From assembly GCF_030412915.1 (NCBI RefSeq), contig NZ_JAUHJR010000002.1, positions 434,001-498,000 of the forward strand: DNA of 64,000 nt. Direction: 5' to 3'. Under the pieces are notes generated by a model. That model made no database searches, had not been told where the DNA came from, and saw only the letters and a program-made list of their open reading frames with translations. Shown here piece by piece: positions 7,897 through 19,317 of this stretch. The position numbers were made by a program, and so were the translations under genes. The stretch's first letter is position 1. Each line of letters begins with the position of its first letter. Source of the DNA: Nocardioides abyssi (GTDB taxonomy: Bacteria > Actinomycetota > Actinomycetes > Propionibacteriales > Nocardioidaceae).

Positions 7897-8187
7897 TCAG
7901 CGAGCGTCGGGGCGGATGACCTTGGTGCGCAGGATGGACTCGTTGAGCGTGAGCTGACGGTCGAACTCCTTGACCGTCGCCGGCTCGGCGTTGATCGAGA
8001 TCACCGCGTAGATGCCCTCGGCGTTCTTCTTCACCTCGTAGGCGAGGCGACGACGTCCCCACACGTCGACGGACTCGACCGAGCCGCCGTCGTTGCGGAT
8101 GACGTTGAGGTAGCGGTCGAGCGAGGGCTGCACAGTGCGCTCGTCGAGGCTGGGGTCGAGGATGACCATGACTTCATAAGCACGCAA
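7897..8187 (-). CDS. rpsF: 30S ribosomal protein S6
   Basis: This 96-aa protein carries the S6 core [48 protein letters not shown] and [18 protein letters not shown]6 binds S18 and 16S rRNA on the platform. The start is the TTG at 8187 (LRAYEV), with AGGAGG 11 bases upstream; an in-frame GTG at the ribosome site itself is too close to be used. It is the first gene of the rpsF-ssb-rpsR-rplI operon, so the operon promoter should lie between 8190 and 8390. Confidence 0.95.
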   Translation of the reverse strand: MRAYEVMVILDPSLDERTVQPSLDRYLNVIRNDGGSVESVDVWGRRRLAYEVKKNAEGIYAVISINAEPATVKEFDRQLTLNESILRTKVIRPDAR

Positions 8188-8394
8188 AGCGGTCTCCACC
8201 TCCTGTGGACTTCGGCGGCCACGGTCTCTCCGTGGCAGGAGGGCTTGCGTCCCGCCGGGCTGCCGGAGCGGCACAGCGGGTGTCCCCGGCTCCCGGACCC
8301 GTCGGTGGGTGGTCACGCGAGGACAGGACAAGGTACCAGCGCGCGCGGACCGCCCCGAAATCAAGCGTCGGTGGCCACTCGTAGGGTGGTCGTC

Positions 8395-9207
8395 ATGGCC
8401 CAGGACACCCCCGCAGACCTCCCGATCGGCGCCCACGTCGACCAGACCGATCCCGTCGCGGAGGCGCAGGCCCGCCAGGCGCCGCTCGTGCAGTTCTTCC
8501 TCGGCGACCCGCAGGACTACAAGGGCCCCCAGGTGCGGTACGCCGGCGGTGCGGCCGCCCTCAAGGAGGCCGCCGAGGCGGCCGGCGTCGACCTCTACGT
8601 CCACGCGCCCTACGTCATCAACGTCGCCACGACCAACAACCGCATCCGGATCCCCAGCCGCAAGCTGCTCCAGCAGCACATGGACGCCGCGGCCGAGGTC
8701 GGGGCAAAGGGGCTGATCGTCCACGGCGGCCACGTCAACAAGGACGACGACCCCGAGAAGGGGTTCGACAACTGGCGCAAGGCCGTCGAGGCGACCGACA
8801 TCAAGGTGCCGCTGCTGATCGAGAACACCGCCGGCGGCGACAACGCGATGGCCCGCTACCTCGACCGGATCGGCCGGGTGTGGGACGCGATCTCCACCGC
8901 CGAGGGCTTCGACCAGGTGGGGTTCTGCCTCGACACCTGCCACGCCCACGCCGGCGGCAACGCGCTGGAGACGGTCGTCGACGACGTACGCCGCATCACC
9001 GGCCGGATCGACCTGGTGCACTGCAACGACAGCCGCGACGCCTTCGACTCCGGCGCCGACCGGCACACCAACTTCGGCGCCGGCACGATCGACCCCGACC
9101 TGCTCGCCGGCGTGGTCCGCGACGCCGGGGCGCCCGTGGTCTGCGAGACCCCCGGGGACGCCGAGCGGCACCGGGCCGACTTCGCCTGGCTGCGCGAGCG
9201 GGTCTGA
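8395..9207 (+). CDS. nfo: Deoxyribonuclease IV-type AP endonuclease
   Basis: The 270-aa TIM-barrel protein has the endonuclease IV signatures [45 protein letters not shown] and [22 protein letters not shown]. The conserved His, Glu and Asp residues in these motifs form the trinuclear zinc site. The enzyme cuts 5' to abasic sites in base-excision repair. The ATG at 8395 is divergent from rpsF. The family also contains xylose-isomerase-like sugar enzymes, but the motif set favours the nuclease. The FemX gene follows 20 bp downstream. Confidence 0.88.
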   Translation: MAQDTPADLPIGAHVDQTDPVAEAQARQAPLVQFFLGDPQDYKGPQVRYAGGAAALKEAAEAAGVDLYVHAPYVINVATTNNRIRIPSRKLLQQHMDAAAEVGAKGLIVHGGHVNKDDDPEKGFDNWRKAVEATDIKVPLLIENTAGGDNAMARYLDRIGRVWDAISTAEGFDQVGFCLDTCHAHAGGNALETVVDDVRRITGRIDLVHCNDSRDAFDSGADRHTNFGAGTIDPDLLAGVVRDAGAPVVCETPGDAERHRADFAWLRERV

Positions 9208-9227
9208 GGGCAAGTAGCCTCGCCACC

Positions 9228-10361
9228 GTGCTGACCGTCCGCGAGATCTCCGAGACCGAGCACCTCGCCTTCGTGCGGGCGCAGCGATCCACGTCGTTCC
9301 TGCAGACCCCCGCGTGGGGCAAGGTGAAGTCCGAGTGGCGGCGCCAGTCGATCGGCTGGTTCGAGGACGGCGGGACCGAGCCGGTCGGCGCGGCCCTGGT
9401 GCTCTACCGCCAGCTGCCCAAGGTGCGCCGCTACCTCGCCTACCTGCCCGAGGGCCCGGTCGTCGACTGGACCGACGAGGACCTCGGGGCCTGGCTGCGG
9501 CCGCTCGCGGCGCACGTCAAGGGCCACGGCGCGTTCGGCGTGCGGATCGGTCCGCCGGTCGTGACGCGCCGCTGGGACGCGGCCACGATCAAGGAGGGCA
9601 TCGCCGCCGACGGCGTACGCCGCCTGGGCGAGCTCGCGCCGACCGAGCGCGACGGCACCGGCGCCCGCGTGGTCACGCAGCTGCGCGAGCTGGGCTGGCG
9701 CTCGCAGGCGGTCGCCGGCGGGTTCGCCGCCGGGCAGCCGCAGCACGTCTTCCAGGTGCCGCTGGCCGGCCGCTCGGAGGACGACGTCCTCGCCGGGATG
9801 AACCAGCAGTGGCGCCGCAACATCAAGAAGGCCGCCAAGGCCGGCGTCGAGGTGACCTCCACCAGCTCCGCGGAGGGGATCCTCGAGCAGCTGCGGGCCT
9901 TCCACGACCTCTACGTGCACACGGCCGAGCGCGACCGGTTCACCCCGCGGCCGCTGTCGTACTTCCGCACCATGGTCGAGGCCCTCGCCGCCGAGGAGCC
10001 CGACCGGATCACGCTGCACCTCGCGCGGCACGAGGGCGACCTGGTGGCGGCCACGATCGCGATCCGCGTCGGCGCCCACGCGTGGTACTCCTACGGCGCC
10101 TCGTCGACCGAGAAGCGCGACGTCCGCGGCTCCAACGCCGTGCAGTGGGCGATGATGCGCGCCGCGATCGCCGCCGGCGCCGACGTCTACGACCTGCGCG
10201 GCATCACCGAGACCCTCGACCCCGACGACCCGCACGTCGGGCTCATCCAGTTCAAGGTCGGCACGGGTGGCGAGGCCGTCGAGCTGGTCGGCGAGTGGGA
10301 CCTCCCGCTCGTCAAGCCGCTCTACAAGGCCTTCGAGCTCTACATGAAGCGACGCGGCTGA
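9228..10361 (+). CDS. FemABX/FemX peptidyltransferase-like protein
   Basis: This 377-aa protein consists of two GNAT-like folds typical of the FemABX family. Features include [14 protein letters not shown] near the N-terminus, [19 protein letters not shown] and [22 protein letters not shown] in the middle, and [25 protein letters not shown] with YDLRGI in the second half. Family members add amino acids from aminoacyl-tRNA to the stem peptide of lipid II or peptidoglycan. Start is the GTG at 9228. Its stop overlaps the racemase-like start by one base (TGATG), so the two are probably made together, suggesting a shared role in wall peptides. Confidence 0.87.
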   Translation: MLTVREISETEHLAFVRAQRSTSFLQTPAWGKVKSEWRRQSIGWFEDGGTEPVGAALVLYRQLPKVRRYLAYLPEGPVVDWTDEDLGAWLRPLAAHVKGHGAFGVRIGPPVVTRRWDAATIKEGIAADGVRRLGELAPTERDGTGARVVTQLRELGWRSQAVAGGFAAGQPQHVFQVPLAGRSEDDVLAGMNQQWRRNIKKAAKAGVEVTSTSSAEGILEQLRAFHDLYVHTAERDRFTPRPLSYFRTMVEALAAEEPDRITLHLARHEGDLVAATIAIRVGAHAWYSYGASSTEKRDVRGSNAVQWAMMRAAIAAGADVYDLRGITETLDPDDPHVGLIQFKVGTGGEAVELVGEWDLPLVKPLYKAFELYMKRRG

Positions 10362-11416
10362 TGAGCCTGGTCCTGCACGTCGACGGCGAGCGGTGGCGCA
10401 CCCACCTGCGCTCCTTCGCCGACGCCCACCCCGGCGTGGTGCCGGTCTGCAAGGGCAACGGCTACGGGTTCACCCTCGGCCGGCTCGCCCGCAAGAGCCA
10501 GTGGCTGGGCGTCGACACCATCGCCGTCGGGACCTACGACGAGCTGCCGCACGTCGCGAGCCGCTTCGACGGCAGCCTGCTCGTGCTCACCCCCTGGCGG
10601 CCGTTCGGCGCCGCGCTCGAGCTCGACCCCGCCCTCGCCGACCGCGTCGTCCACACGGTCAGCCGCCCGCAGGACGTCGACGACCTGCTCGCCCGGCAGC
10701 CCGACGCCCGGCTCGTGCTGGAGCGGATGACCAGCATGCAGCGCCACGGCCACACCGCCCGCGAGCTGTGGGCCGCCGCGCGCAGCGTCGCCGACCACCC
10801 CCGCGCCCGGCTCGAGGGCGTCGCCCTCCACCTCCCGCTCGCCCAGGGCTCCCACCTCGGCGAGGTCGAGCGGCTGCTCAACGACGTGGTCGCCGCCGAG
10901 CTCGACACCCGCACGATCTGGGTCAGCCACCTCACCGACGCCGAGCTCGCCACGCTGGGGGCGTCGTACGCCGACTACGACATCCGCCCCCGCACGGGGA
11001 CCGGCCTGTGGCTCGGCGACCGCGGCGCGCTGCGGGTGACCGCGACCGTCCTCGACGTGCACGCCGTCGAGCGCGGCGACTCCTTCGGCTACCGCGGGCG
11101 CACCGCGCCGAAGTCCGGACACCTGCTCGTCGTCAGCGGCGGCACCGCCCACGGGATCGGCCTCGAGGCCCCCACCGGCGACTCCGGCCTCAAGGCCCGC
11201 GCGGCCACGCTGGCCCGCGGCGGCCTCGACGCGGTCGGCTTCGTCCGCTCGCCGTTCTCGATCGACGGCAAGCAGCGGCTCTTCGCCGAGCCCCCGCACA
11301 TGCAGGCCTCGATGCTCTTCCTGCCCTCGGGCTCGGACGTGCCCGACGTCGGCGACGAGGTCGACGTGCGCGTGCGGTTCACCGCCACCGCGTTCGACCG
11401 CGTGCTCGTCGAGTAG
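10361..11416 (+). CDS. Alanine racemase family PLP enzyme
   Basis: The 351-aa product has a fold-III PLP barrel: VVPVCKGNGYGFTLGRLA carries the PLP lysine, HLPLAQG and WVSHLT are barrel strands, and RTGTGLWLGD and DSFGYRGRT lie in the C-terminal half. Members interconvert or bind alanine-type amino acids. This sequence is shorter and more divergent than housekeeping Alr, so racemase activity is likely but substrate uncertain. It is translationally coupled to the FemX-like gene. One possibility is supply or selection of a D/L amino acid for the bridge; that is inference. The stop is 16 bp from the convergent glycosyltransferase gene. Confidence 0.75.
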   Translation: MSLVLHVDGERWRTHLRSFADAHPGVVPVCKGNGYGFTLGRLARKSQWLGVDTIAVGTYDELPHVASRFDGSLLVLTPWRPFGAALELDPALADRVVHTVSRPQDVDDLLARQPDARLVLERMTSMQRHGHTARELWAAARSVADHPRARLEGVALHLPLAQGSHLGEVERLLNDVVAAELDTRTIWVSHLTDAELATLGASYADYDIRPRTGTGLWLGDRGALRVTATVLDVHAVERGDSFGYRGRTAPKSGHLLVVSGGTAHGIGLEAPTGDSGLKARAATLARGGLDAVGFVRSPFSIDGKQRLFAEPPHMQASMLFLPSGSDVPDVGDEVDVRVRFTATAFDRVLVE

Positions 11417-11432
11417 TCAGTCCTCCCCGGGG

Positions 11433-12845
11433 TCAGCCCGTGCGAGCCAGGCGCGGGGGCGGGGCGACGTAAGCGCCGTCGCGGACCGGGTCGTGCCGGG
11501 GGCTCAGGACGTCGCGGACGACGATGGCGACCAGGTAGAGCTCGCAGGCCACCCGCAGGGCGATCGCGAGCCAGTAGAACCCCGCGTCGCCGCCGCCGGC
11601 GGGCGCGAGGTACTCCCCGAGGTACCACCACACGGCCGCGAAGTAGAGGACCTCGCCAGCCTGCCAGACCAGCTGGTCGCGCCAGCGGGGCCGGGCGAGC
11701 ACGGCGAGCGGCAGCAGCCACAAGACGTACTGCGGCGAGTAGACCTTGTTGACCAGCAGGAAGCCGGCCACCACGAGGAACCCCAGCTGCGCCAGTCGTG
11801 GCGTCTCCGGGGCGCGCAGCCCCAGCACCAGCACGGCCAGGCACCAGGCGCCGAAGAACAGCCAGGAGGCGACGTTGATCGTGTGCGCGCTGATCGCCGC
11901 GTCGCCGGCCTGCTGCGCGACCAGCCAGAGCGACCCGAGGTCGGCGCCGCGCTCGGAGTTGAACGACCAGAAGACCCGCCACTGCTCCGGCCCCGAGAGG
12001 TACGCCGGCAGGTCGGCCACCACCCAGGCAGCGGCCGCGGCCGCGGCGACGGCCACGAGGTCGCGCAGCCGCTTGTCGCGCAGGCAGATGACGAGCACTC
12101 CCCCGAGCAGGAACAGCGGGTAGAGCTTCGTGGCGGTGCCCAGCCCGATGAGCACGCCGGTCAGCACCGGCCGGTCCCGCGACCACGCCCAGGTCGCGGC
12201 GGCGACGAGCCCCACCGCGAGCAGGTCCCAGTTGACGAGCGCGGTCAGCGCCAGCGCCGGCGAGGCGGCGTACGCCATCGCGTCCCAGGGGCGGCGCCGG
12301 TGCGTGCGCGACAGGAACCACACGGTCAGCAGGGCGACGGCGCCGAGCCCGACGGCGTTGACGACGACGTACCACCGGATCTCCGACTGCACCTCGGGCC
12401 GGCCGAAGAGCGACTCCGCCGGCTGCGCGGCGCGCTCGGCGAGGTCGGGCAGCCCGAGGTGGTCGGCGGCCTGCGCGACCCAGGCGGTGCCCCAGGCCCA
12501 GTAGGAGATGCCGACGGGGTACTCCATGACCTCGTAGCGGTCACGGACCTGATCGTCGTCGGTGTAGGGCCAGGCCCGCTCGACCATGCCGCGCCCGGTG
12601 TAGAGGTAGGGCAGGTCGGAGTAGCACATGTGGGAGTAGCGCTGCTGCCCGTCGCTCCAGGTGTCGTCGTAGCAGCTCTGCTTCTGCACCATGCCGAGCG
12701 CGAAGCAGACCGCCGTCACCAGCAGCACCACCCGCAGCGGCGTCCACCAGCGGTGCCCGGCGCCGCGTCGACCCATCGGGCCGCCGACGCCCTCGCTCAG
12801 GGCGCGGGCGACGGGGTCCTCGTGGGTCGGGTGGACGTGCGCCAC
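11433..12845 (-). CDS. GT87/mannosyltransferase-like polytopic glycosyltransferase
   Basis: The 470-aa membrane protein has about 10-12 helices. The first extracytoplasmic loop contains CYDDTW, MCYSDLPYLYTGRGM and YEVMEYPVGISYWAWG; later come NWDLLAVGLVAAATWAW and GLGTATKLYPLFLL. This pattern fits polyprenyl-phosphate-mannose-dependent GT-C enzymes of the GT87 type. The donor and acceptor are not determined. The GTG at 12845 starts eight bases after the PBP stop, so the gene is downstream of the PBP in one operon. In actinobacteria this pair and PadR often occur together. Confidence 0.8.
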   Translation of the reverse strand: MAHVHPTHEDPVARALSEGVGGPMGRRGAGHRWWTPLRVVLLVTAVCFALGMVQKQSCYDDTWSDGQQRYSHMCYSDLPYLYTGRGMVERAWPYTDDDQVRDRYEVMEYPVGISYWAWGTAWVAQAADHLGLPDLAERAAQPAESLFGRPEVQSEIRWYVVVNAVGLGAVALLTVWFLSRTHRRRPWDAMAYAASPALALTALVNWDLLAVGLVAAATWAWSRDRPVLTGVLIGLGTATKLYPLFLLGGVLVICLRDKRLRDLVAVAAAAAAAWVVADLPAYLSGPEQWRVFWSFNSERGADLGSLWLVAQQAGDAAISAHTINVASWLFFGAWCLAVLVLGLRAPETPRLAQLGFLVVAGFLLVNKVYSPQYVLWLLPLAVLARPRWRDQLVWQAGEVLYFAAVWWYLGEYLAPAGGGDAGFYWLAIALRVACELYLVAIVVRDVLSPRHDPVRDGAYVAPPPRLARTG

Positions 12846-12852
12846 GGGCCGG

Positions 12853-15156
<2,304 letters not shown>

Positions 15157-15321
15157 GCTGGTGCTTCTCCTGTCGGCTGCACGACGGCCCGACGCTGACC
15201 TCGCACCGGACCGGGCGGGCCGTGCCGGACGGGGCCCGCGCCGCAGGACAGGGTACGCATCCGGCCGGAACCGGGCCCGTCGTACGTCGCCGATAGGTCG
15301 GATGTTCGCAACCGGTGGATA

Positions 15322-15334
15322 TATCGCTACGATA
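15322..15334. promoter_or_regulatory. Possible PadR operator
   Basis: TATCGCTACGATA is a 5-bp inverted repeat with a CTA spacer, ending six bases before the padR GTG codon. CGATAGGTCG occurs here and again about 38 bp upstream. PadR proteins usually repress their own promoter through such dyads. Assignment is by position and symmetry only. Confidence 0.4.
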
Positions 15335-15340
15335 GGTCGC

Positions 15341-15937
15341 GTGTCACGACGTGGGGAGACCATCGAGCTCGCGGTCCTCGGACTGCTGCACGAGGGACCC
15401 ATGCACGGCTACGAGCTGCGCAAGCGGCTGAACCTCATGCTCGGGTGGGGGCGCGTGCTCTCCTACGGCTCGCTCTACCCGACGCTGAAGAAGATGCTGC
15501 GGGGCAACCTCATCGAGGAGTCCACCAGCACCCCGGCCATCGCCACCCGTCGGCCCCGGATCGTCTACCAGGTCACCGAGGCCGGCACCCACGAGTTCGA
15601 GCGCCTCATGTCCGAGGTCGGCCCGGCCGCGTGGGAGGACGACAACTTCGACATCCGGTTCGCGTTCTTCGGTCGCACCGACATGGAGATCCGGCTGCGC
15701 GTGCTCGAGGGCCGCCGCATCCGCCTCCAGGAGCGGCTCGACCGGGTGCAGCGCGAGCTGTCGATGACCGAGAAGGAGGTCGACCGCTACGCGGCCGAGC
15801 TCCAGCGCCACGGGGTGGAGTCCGTCGAGCGGGAGGTCCGGTGGCTCTCGGACCTCATCAACGCCGAGCGCGGGCTGAGCGCGGGGCAGCCGATGCCCCC
15901 GCCCTCCGACAGCAGCACCGCACCACAGCAGACCTAG
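15341..15937 (+). CDS. PadR family transcriptional regulator
   Basis: The 198-aa product has the N-terminal PadR winged helix (residues 8-90): [26 protein letters not shown], then [18 protein letters not shown] and [19 protein letters not shown]-terminal helical region rich in Glu and Arg ([26 protein letters not shown]) should form the dimer arm. The GTG at 15341 follows a small palindrome that may be its operator. It lies 50 bp before the inositol-phosphate synthase gene, in the same direction, and is divergent from the PBP. It is a plausible regulator of one or both. Confidence 0.9.
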   Translation: MSRRGETIELAVLGLLHEGPMHGYELRKRLNLMLGWGRVLSYGSLYPTLKKMLRGNLIEESTSTPAIATRRPRIVYQVTEAGTHEFERLMSEVGPAAWEDDNFDIRFAFFGRTDMEIRLRVLEGRRIRLQERLDRVQRELSMTEKEVDRYAAELQRHGVESVEREVRWLSDLINAERGLSAGQPMPPPSDSSTAPQQT

Positions 15938-15987
15938 CAAGCGCAGCGCACACAGACCTCGATCAAGCGTCAAGGAAGGAAGACCCG

Positions 15988-17073
15988 ATGGGTTCGGTTC
16001 GAGTGGCAATCGTGGGGGTGGGCAACTGCGCCACCTCCCTCGTGCAGGGTGTCGAGTACTACAAGGACGCGGACCCCACGGGCTCCGTGCCGGGCCTGAT
16101 GCACGTCGCCTTCGGCGACTACCACGTCAAGGACGTCGAGTTCGTCGCGGCGTTCGACGTCGACGACAAGAAGGTCGGCAAGGACCTGTCCGAGGCCATC
16201 AACGCCTCGGAGAACAACACGATCAAGATCTGCGACGTGCCGACCATCGGTGTCGAGGTCCAGCGCGGCCCGACCCTCGACGGCCTCGGCAAGTACTACC
16301 GCGAGACCATCGAGGAGTCCGCCGCCGACCCGGTCGACGTCGTCCAGACCCTCAAGGACCGCCAGGTCGACGTCATGGTGTCCTACCTCCCGGTGGGCTC
16401 CGAGGAGGCCGACAAGTTCTACGCCCAGTGCGCGATCGACGCCGGCGTGGCCTTCGTCAACGCCCTTCCCGTCTTCATCGCCTCCGACCCCGAGTGGGCC
16501 AAGAAGTTCGAGGACGCCGGCGTCCCGATCGTCGGCGACGACATCAAGTCGCAGGTCGGCGCCACCATCACCCACCGCGTGATGGCGAAGCTGTTCGAGG
16601 ACCGCGGCGTGACGCTGGACCGCACCTACCAGCTCAACGTCGGCGGCAACATGGACTTCAAGAACATGCTCGAGCGCGAGCGCCTGGAGTCCAAGAAGGT
16701 CTCCAAGACCCAGGCCGTGACCTCGAACCTCACCGGTTCGCTCAAGGGCAAGGTCCACGACAAGAACGTGCACATCGGTCCCTCGGACTACGTCGCGTGG
16801 CTCGACGACCGCAAGTGGGCCTACGTCCGCCTCGAGGGTCGTGCCTTCGGCGACGTGCCGCTCAACCTGGAGTACAAGCTCGAGGTCTGGGACTCGCCCA
16901 ACTCCGCCGGCATCATCATCGACGCGATCCGCGCCGCGAAGATCGCCAAGGACCGCGGCCTCGGCGGCCCGATCATCTCGGCGTCGTCGTACCTCATGAA
17001 GTCCCCGCCGGTGCAGCTGCCCGACGACGAGGGTCGCCGCCGCGTCGAGGCCTTCATCGCCGGCGAGGAGTGA
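15988..17073 (+). CDS. ino1: Inositol-3-phosphate synthase
   Basis: This 361-aa protein converts glucose 6-phosphate to 1L-myo-inositol 1-phosphate using NAD. It feeds phosphatidylinositol, PIM and mycothiol synthesis, which are actinobacterial hallmarks. The N-terminal Rossmann motif is [16 protein letters not shown]. Family motifs include [46 protein letters not shown] and SSYLMKSPP. The ATG at 15988 is preceded by AAGGAAGGA. The gene is probably cotranscribed with padR, as is common in this phylum. A GC-rich hairpin and a large palindrome follow. Confidence 0.96.
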   Translation: MGSVRVAIVGVGNCATSLVQGVEYYKDADPTGSVPGLMHVAFGDYHVKDVEFVAAFDVDDKKVGKDLSEAINASENNTIKICDVPTIGVEVQRGPTLDGLGKYYRETIEESAADPVDVVQTLKDRQVDVMVSYLPVGSEEADKFYAQCAIDAGVAFVNALPVFIASDPEWAKKFEDAGVPIVGDDIKSQVGATITHRVMAKLFEDRGVTLDRTYQLNVGGNMDFKNMLERERLESKKVSKTQAVTSNLTGSLKGKVHDKNVHIGPSDYVAWLDDRKWAYVRLEGRAFGDVPLNLEYKLEVWDSPNSAGIIIDAIRAAKIAKDRGLGGPIISASSYLMKSPPVQLPDDEGRRRVEAFIAGEE

Positions 17074-17117
17074 CCTCCTCCCGCTGAGCCCCGGCTCCGC
17101 TCCACCGCTCCACCCCA

Positions 17118-17146
17118 CGGCCCGCCCGGTCCACCCGGGCGGGCCG
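17118..17146. terminator. GC-rich terminator after ino1
   Basis: CGGCCCGCCCGG (17118-17129) and its complement (17135-17146) form a perfect 12-bp stem with a TCCAC loop, about 45 bases after the ino1 stop. There is no T-tract, as is usual for high-GC actinobacterial terminators. Confidence 0.65.
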
Positions 17147-17188
17147 TCGGCGTTCCTCGGGCCGTCCGTCCTGGCGGCCGGCGTCAGC

Positions 17189-17258
17189 TGTAACGCGCAG
17201 CTACCCACTCTGTAGGCACGCTGCAGCGTGCCTACAGAGCAGCGAACGTCGCGTTACA
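17189..17258. repeat. Nested palindrome with 32-bp perfect core
   Basis: The core at 17208-17239 is a perfect 32-bp palindrome, arm CTCTGTAGGCACGCTG. Outer arms TGTAACGCG (17189-17197) and CGCGTTACA (17250-17258) are also exact complements, giving a two-level cruciform. It lies between convergent genes (ino1 and the SRPBCC gene), so it may terminate both transcripts. Its length and symmetry are unusual for that job. Confidence 0.8.
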
Positions 17259-17306
17259 TGACCGGCCGAGCGCTCGGGCCCGGCCGGCTGAGCCGACCGA
17301 CAGGCG

Positions 17307-17792
17307 TCAGCGGGCGGCGGCGAGGGCCTCGGCGGAGGCCTTGATCTTGTCGAGGGTCTCGGCCATGCCGGCGCGGAGCTCGTCGGTGAAGGTGTCGACG
17401 CCGCCGAGGGCGACGCGGGTCATCACCAGCGAGACGCCGGAGATGCCCTCGGAGGTCTCGCGGCGGTTGGTGAGCCGGGTGCCGCCGTCGGGGGTGGGGG
17501 CGAGGGTGAAGGACCAGGTGGTGCGGTTCTCGTTGACGCGGAAGGCGAAGCGCACGTGCGGGTCGAACGACGTCACCTTCGCCGTGGTCGGCCACACGAG
17601 CGGGCCGCGGTGGTTGAGGTTGAGGAACGTCGTGCCCTGCTGGACGGGGCGGCCGCGGACGAAGGTCCGCAGCACCTGCGGGCTCCACTCCCGCGCCCGG
17701 GTCGGGTCGGCGACGAGGGACCACACCGTCGCGGGCGGGGCGGCGACCTCGACGGTCGCCTCGAGGTCCTGGGCGGTCACAGCGCTGGCCAT
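17307..17792 (-). CDS. SRPBCC (START-like) domain protein
   Basis: The 161-aa protein has the polyketide-cyclase/dehydrase-like SRPBCC pattern: LEATVEVAAPPATVWSLVADPTRAREWSP at the N-terminus, beta strands with VWPTTAKVTSFDPHVRFAFRV and TTWSFTLAPTPDGGTRLTNRRE, and a long C-terminal helix (FTDELRAGMAETLDKIKASAEAL). These folds bind hydrophobic ligands in a deep cavity; no catalytic residues are evident. ATG at 17792. It follows the cca gene by 35 bp on the same strand and may share its transcript, though there is no functional link. Confidence 0.85.
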   Translation of the reverse strand: MASAVTAQDLEATVEVAAPPATVWSLVADPTRAREWSPQVLRTFVRGRPVQQGTTFLNLNHRGPLVWPTTAKVTSFDPHVRFAFRVNENRTTWSFTLAPTPDGGTRLTNRRETSEGISGVSLVMTRVALGGVDTFTDELRAGMAETLDKIKASAEALAAAR

Positions 17793-17827
17793 GCGCCGCA
17801 GACTAGTGGCGCCGACCGGTGGAGGTG

Positions 17828-19273
17828 CTAGCGCGCGGCCCACCAGGCGAGCAGCTCCTCGCGGGCGCGCTCCTCGCCGAGCGGGCCGTGGTCCATCCGC
17901 AGCTCGAGCAGGTGGCGGTAGGCCTGGCCCACCTCGCGCCCGGGCCCGATGCCGAGGATCTCCATGATCTGGTTGCCGTCGAGGTCGGGGCGCAGGGAGT
18001 CGAGCTCCTCCTGCTCCGAGAGCCGGGCGATCCGCTCCTCGAGCTCGTCGTAGGTGCGCGCCAGCCGGGTCGCCTTGCGCTGGTTGCGGGTGGTGCAGTC
18101 GGCGCGGGTGAGGATGTGCAGCCGCTCGAGCTGGCTGCCGGCGTCGCGGACGTAGCGGCGCACGGCGGAGTCGGTCCACTCCCCCGAGCCGTAGCCGTGG
18201 AAGCGCAGGTGCAGCTCGACGAGCTTGGTCACGGCGTCGACCTCGTCGTTGGAGAAGCGCAGCGCCTGCATCCGCTTGCGGGTGATCTTGGCGCCGACCA
18301 CGTCGTGGTGGTGGAAGGTGACGGTCCCGTCGTCGACGAACCGGCGCGTGCGCGGCTTGCCCACGTCGTGCATGAGCGCGGCGAACCGCGAGACGAAGTC
18401 GGGCGCGCCACCGAGCCGGTGCTCGAGGTCGATCGCCTGCTCGAGGACGGTGAGGGTGTGCTCGTAGACGTCCTTGTGGCGGTGGTGCTCGTCGCGCTCG
18501 AGCTGCAGCGCCGGCAGCTCGGGCAGCACCAGCGCGGCGAGGCCGGTGTCGACCAGCAGCGTCAGCCCGAGGCGGGGGTACGGCGCGCACACCAGCTTGA
18601 CCAGCTCATCGCGGACCCGCTCGGCGGAGATGATCGAGATCCGTTCGGCCATCGCGGTCATCGCCTCGCGGACACCGTCGTCGACGGTGAAGCCGAGCTG
18701 GGCGGCGAACCGGGCGGCCCGCATCATCCGCAGCGGGTCGTCGGAGAAGGAGTCCTCGGGCCGGCCCGGGGTGCGCAGCACGCGGTGGGCGAGGTCGACC
18801 ACGCCGCCGTACGGGTCCTCGACCTGGCGGCCCGGCAGCCGCACCGCCATCGCGTTGACCGTGAAGTCGCGCCGGCCCAGGTCGCCGTCGAGGGAGTCGC
18901 CGAAGTCGACGTCGGGCTTGCGGGAGTCGGGGTCGTAGGCCTCGGAGCGGTACGTCGTGATCTCGACCTGCCACTCGCCGCGGCGGCAGCCGATGGTGCC
19001 GAAGGCGCGGCCCATGTCCCAGATCGCGTCGGCCCAGCCCTTGAGCAGCCGCTCGGTCTGCTCGGGCCGGGCGGAGGTGGTGAAGTCGAGGTCGTTGTGG
19101 TGGCGGCCGAGCATCGCGTCGCGGACGGGCCCGCCCACCAGCGACAGCTCGTGGCCCGCGTCGGCGAAGCGGCGACCCAGCTCGTCGATCACCGGCGCGA
19201 TCCGGTCCAGCTCCTCGGTCACCGAGCGCTGGACGTCGGTGAGCTGCAGGGGAGGAAGGGGAGCGTCGGGCAC
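17828..19273 (-). CDS. cca: CCA tRNA nucleotidyltransferase
   Basis: The 481-aa enzyme adds or repairs the 3' CCA of tRNAs using CTP and ATP. Its N-terminal nucleotidyltransferase head has GGPVRDAMLG and the DLDF catalytic Asp pair, then GDLGRRDFTVNAMAVRLPG. The RNA-binding neck includes DPLRMMRAARFAAQLGF. A C-terminal HD domain (KDVYEHTLTVLEQA, LMHDVGKP, HHHDVVGAKI) suggests an added phosphohydrolase-type function. GTG at 19273 is divergent from the DUF6049 gene. cca upstream of murJ-sigM-trxB is standard actinobacterial order. Confidence 0.96.
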   Translation of the reverse strand: MPDAPLPPLQLTDVQRSVTEELDRIAPVIDELGRRFADAGHELSLVGGPVRDAMLGRHHNDLDFTTSARPEQTERLLKGWADAIWDMGRAFGTIGCRRGEWQVEITTYRSEAYDPDSRKPDVDFGDSLDGDLGRRDFTVNAMAVRLPGRQVEDPYGGVVDLAHRVLRTPGRPEDSFSDDPLRMMRAARFAAQLGFTVDDGVREAMTAMAERISIISAERVRDELVKLVCAPYPRLGLTLLVDTGLAALVLPELPALQLERDEHHRHKDVYEHTLTVLEQAIDLEHRLGGAPDFVSRFAALMHDVGKPRTRRFVDDGTVTFHHHDVVGAKITRKRMQALRFSNDEVDAVTKLVELHLRFHGYGSGEWTDSAVRRYVRDAGSQLERLHILTRADCTTRNQRKATRLARTYDELEERIARLSEQEELDSLRPDLDGNQIMEILGIGPGREVGQAYRHLLELRMDHGPLGEERAREELLAWWAAR

Positions 19274-19317
19274 GGGGGACGATTCTAGGTGCGAAAAGGA
19301 CGGATAGTGTCGTCCGC

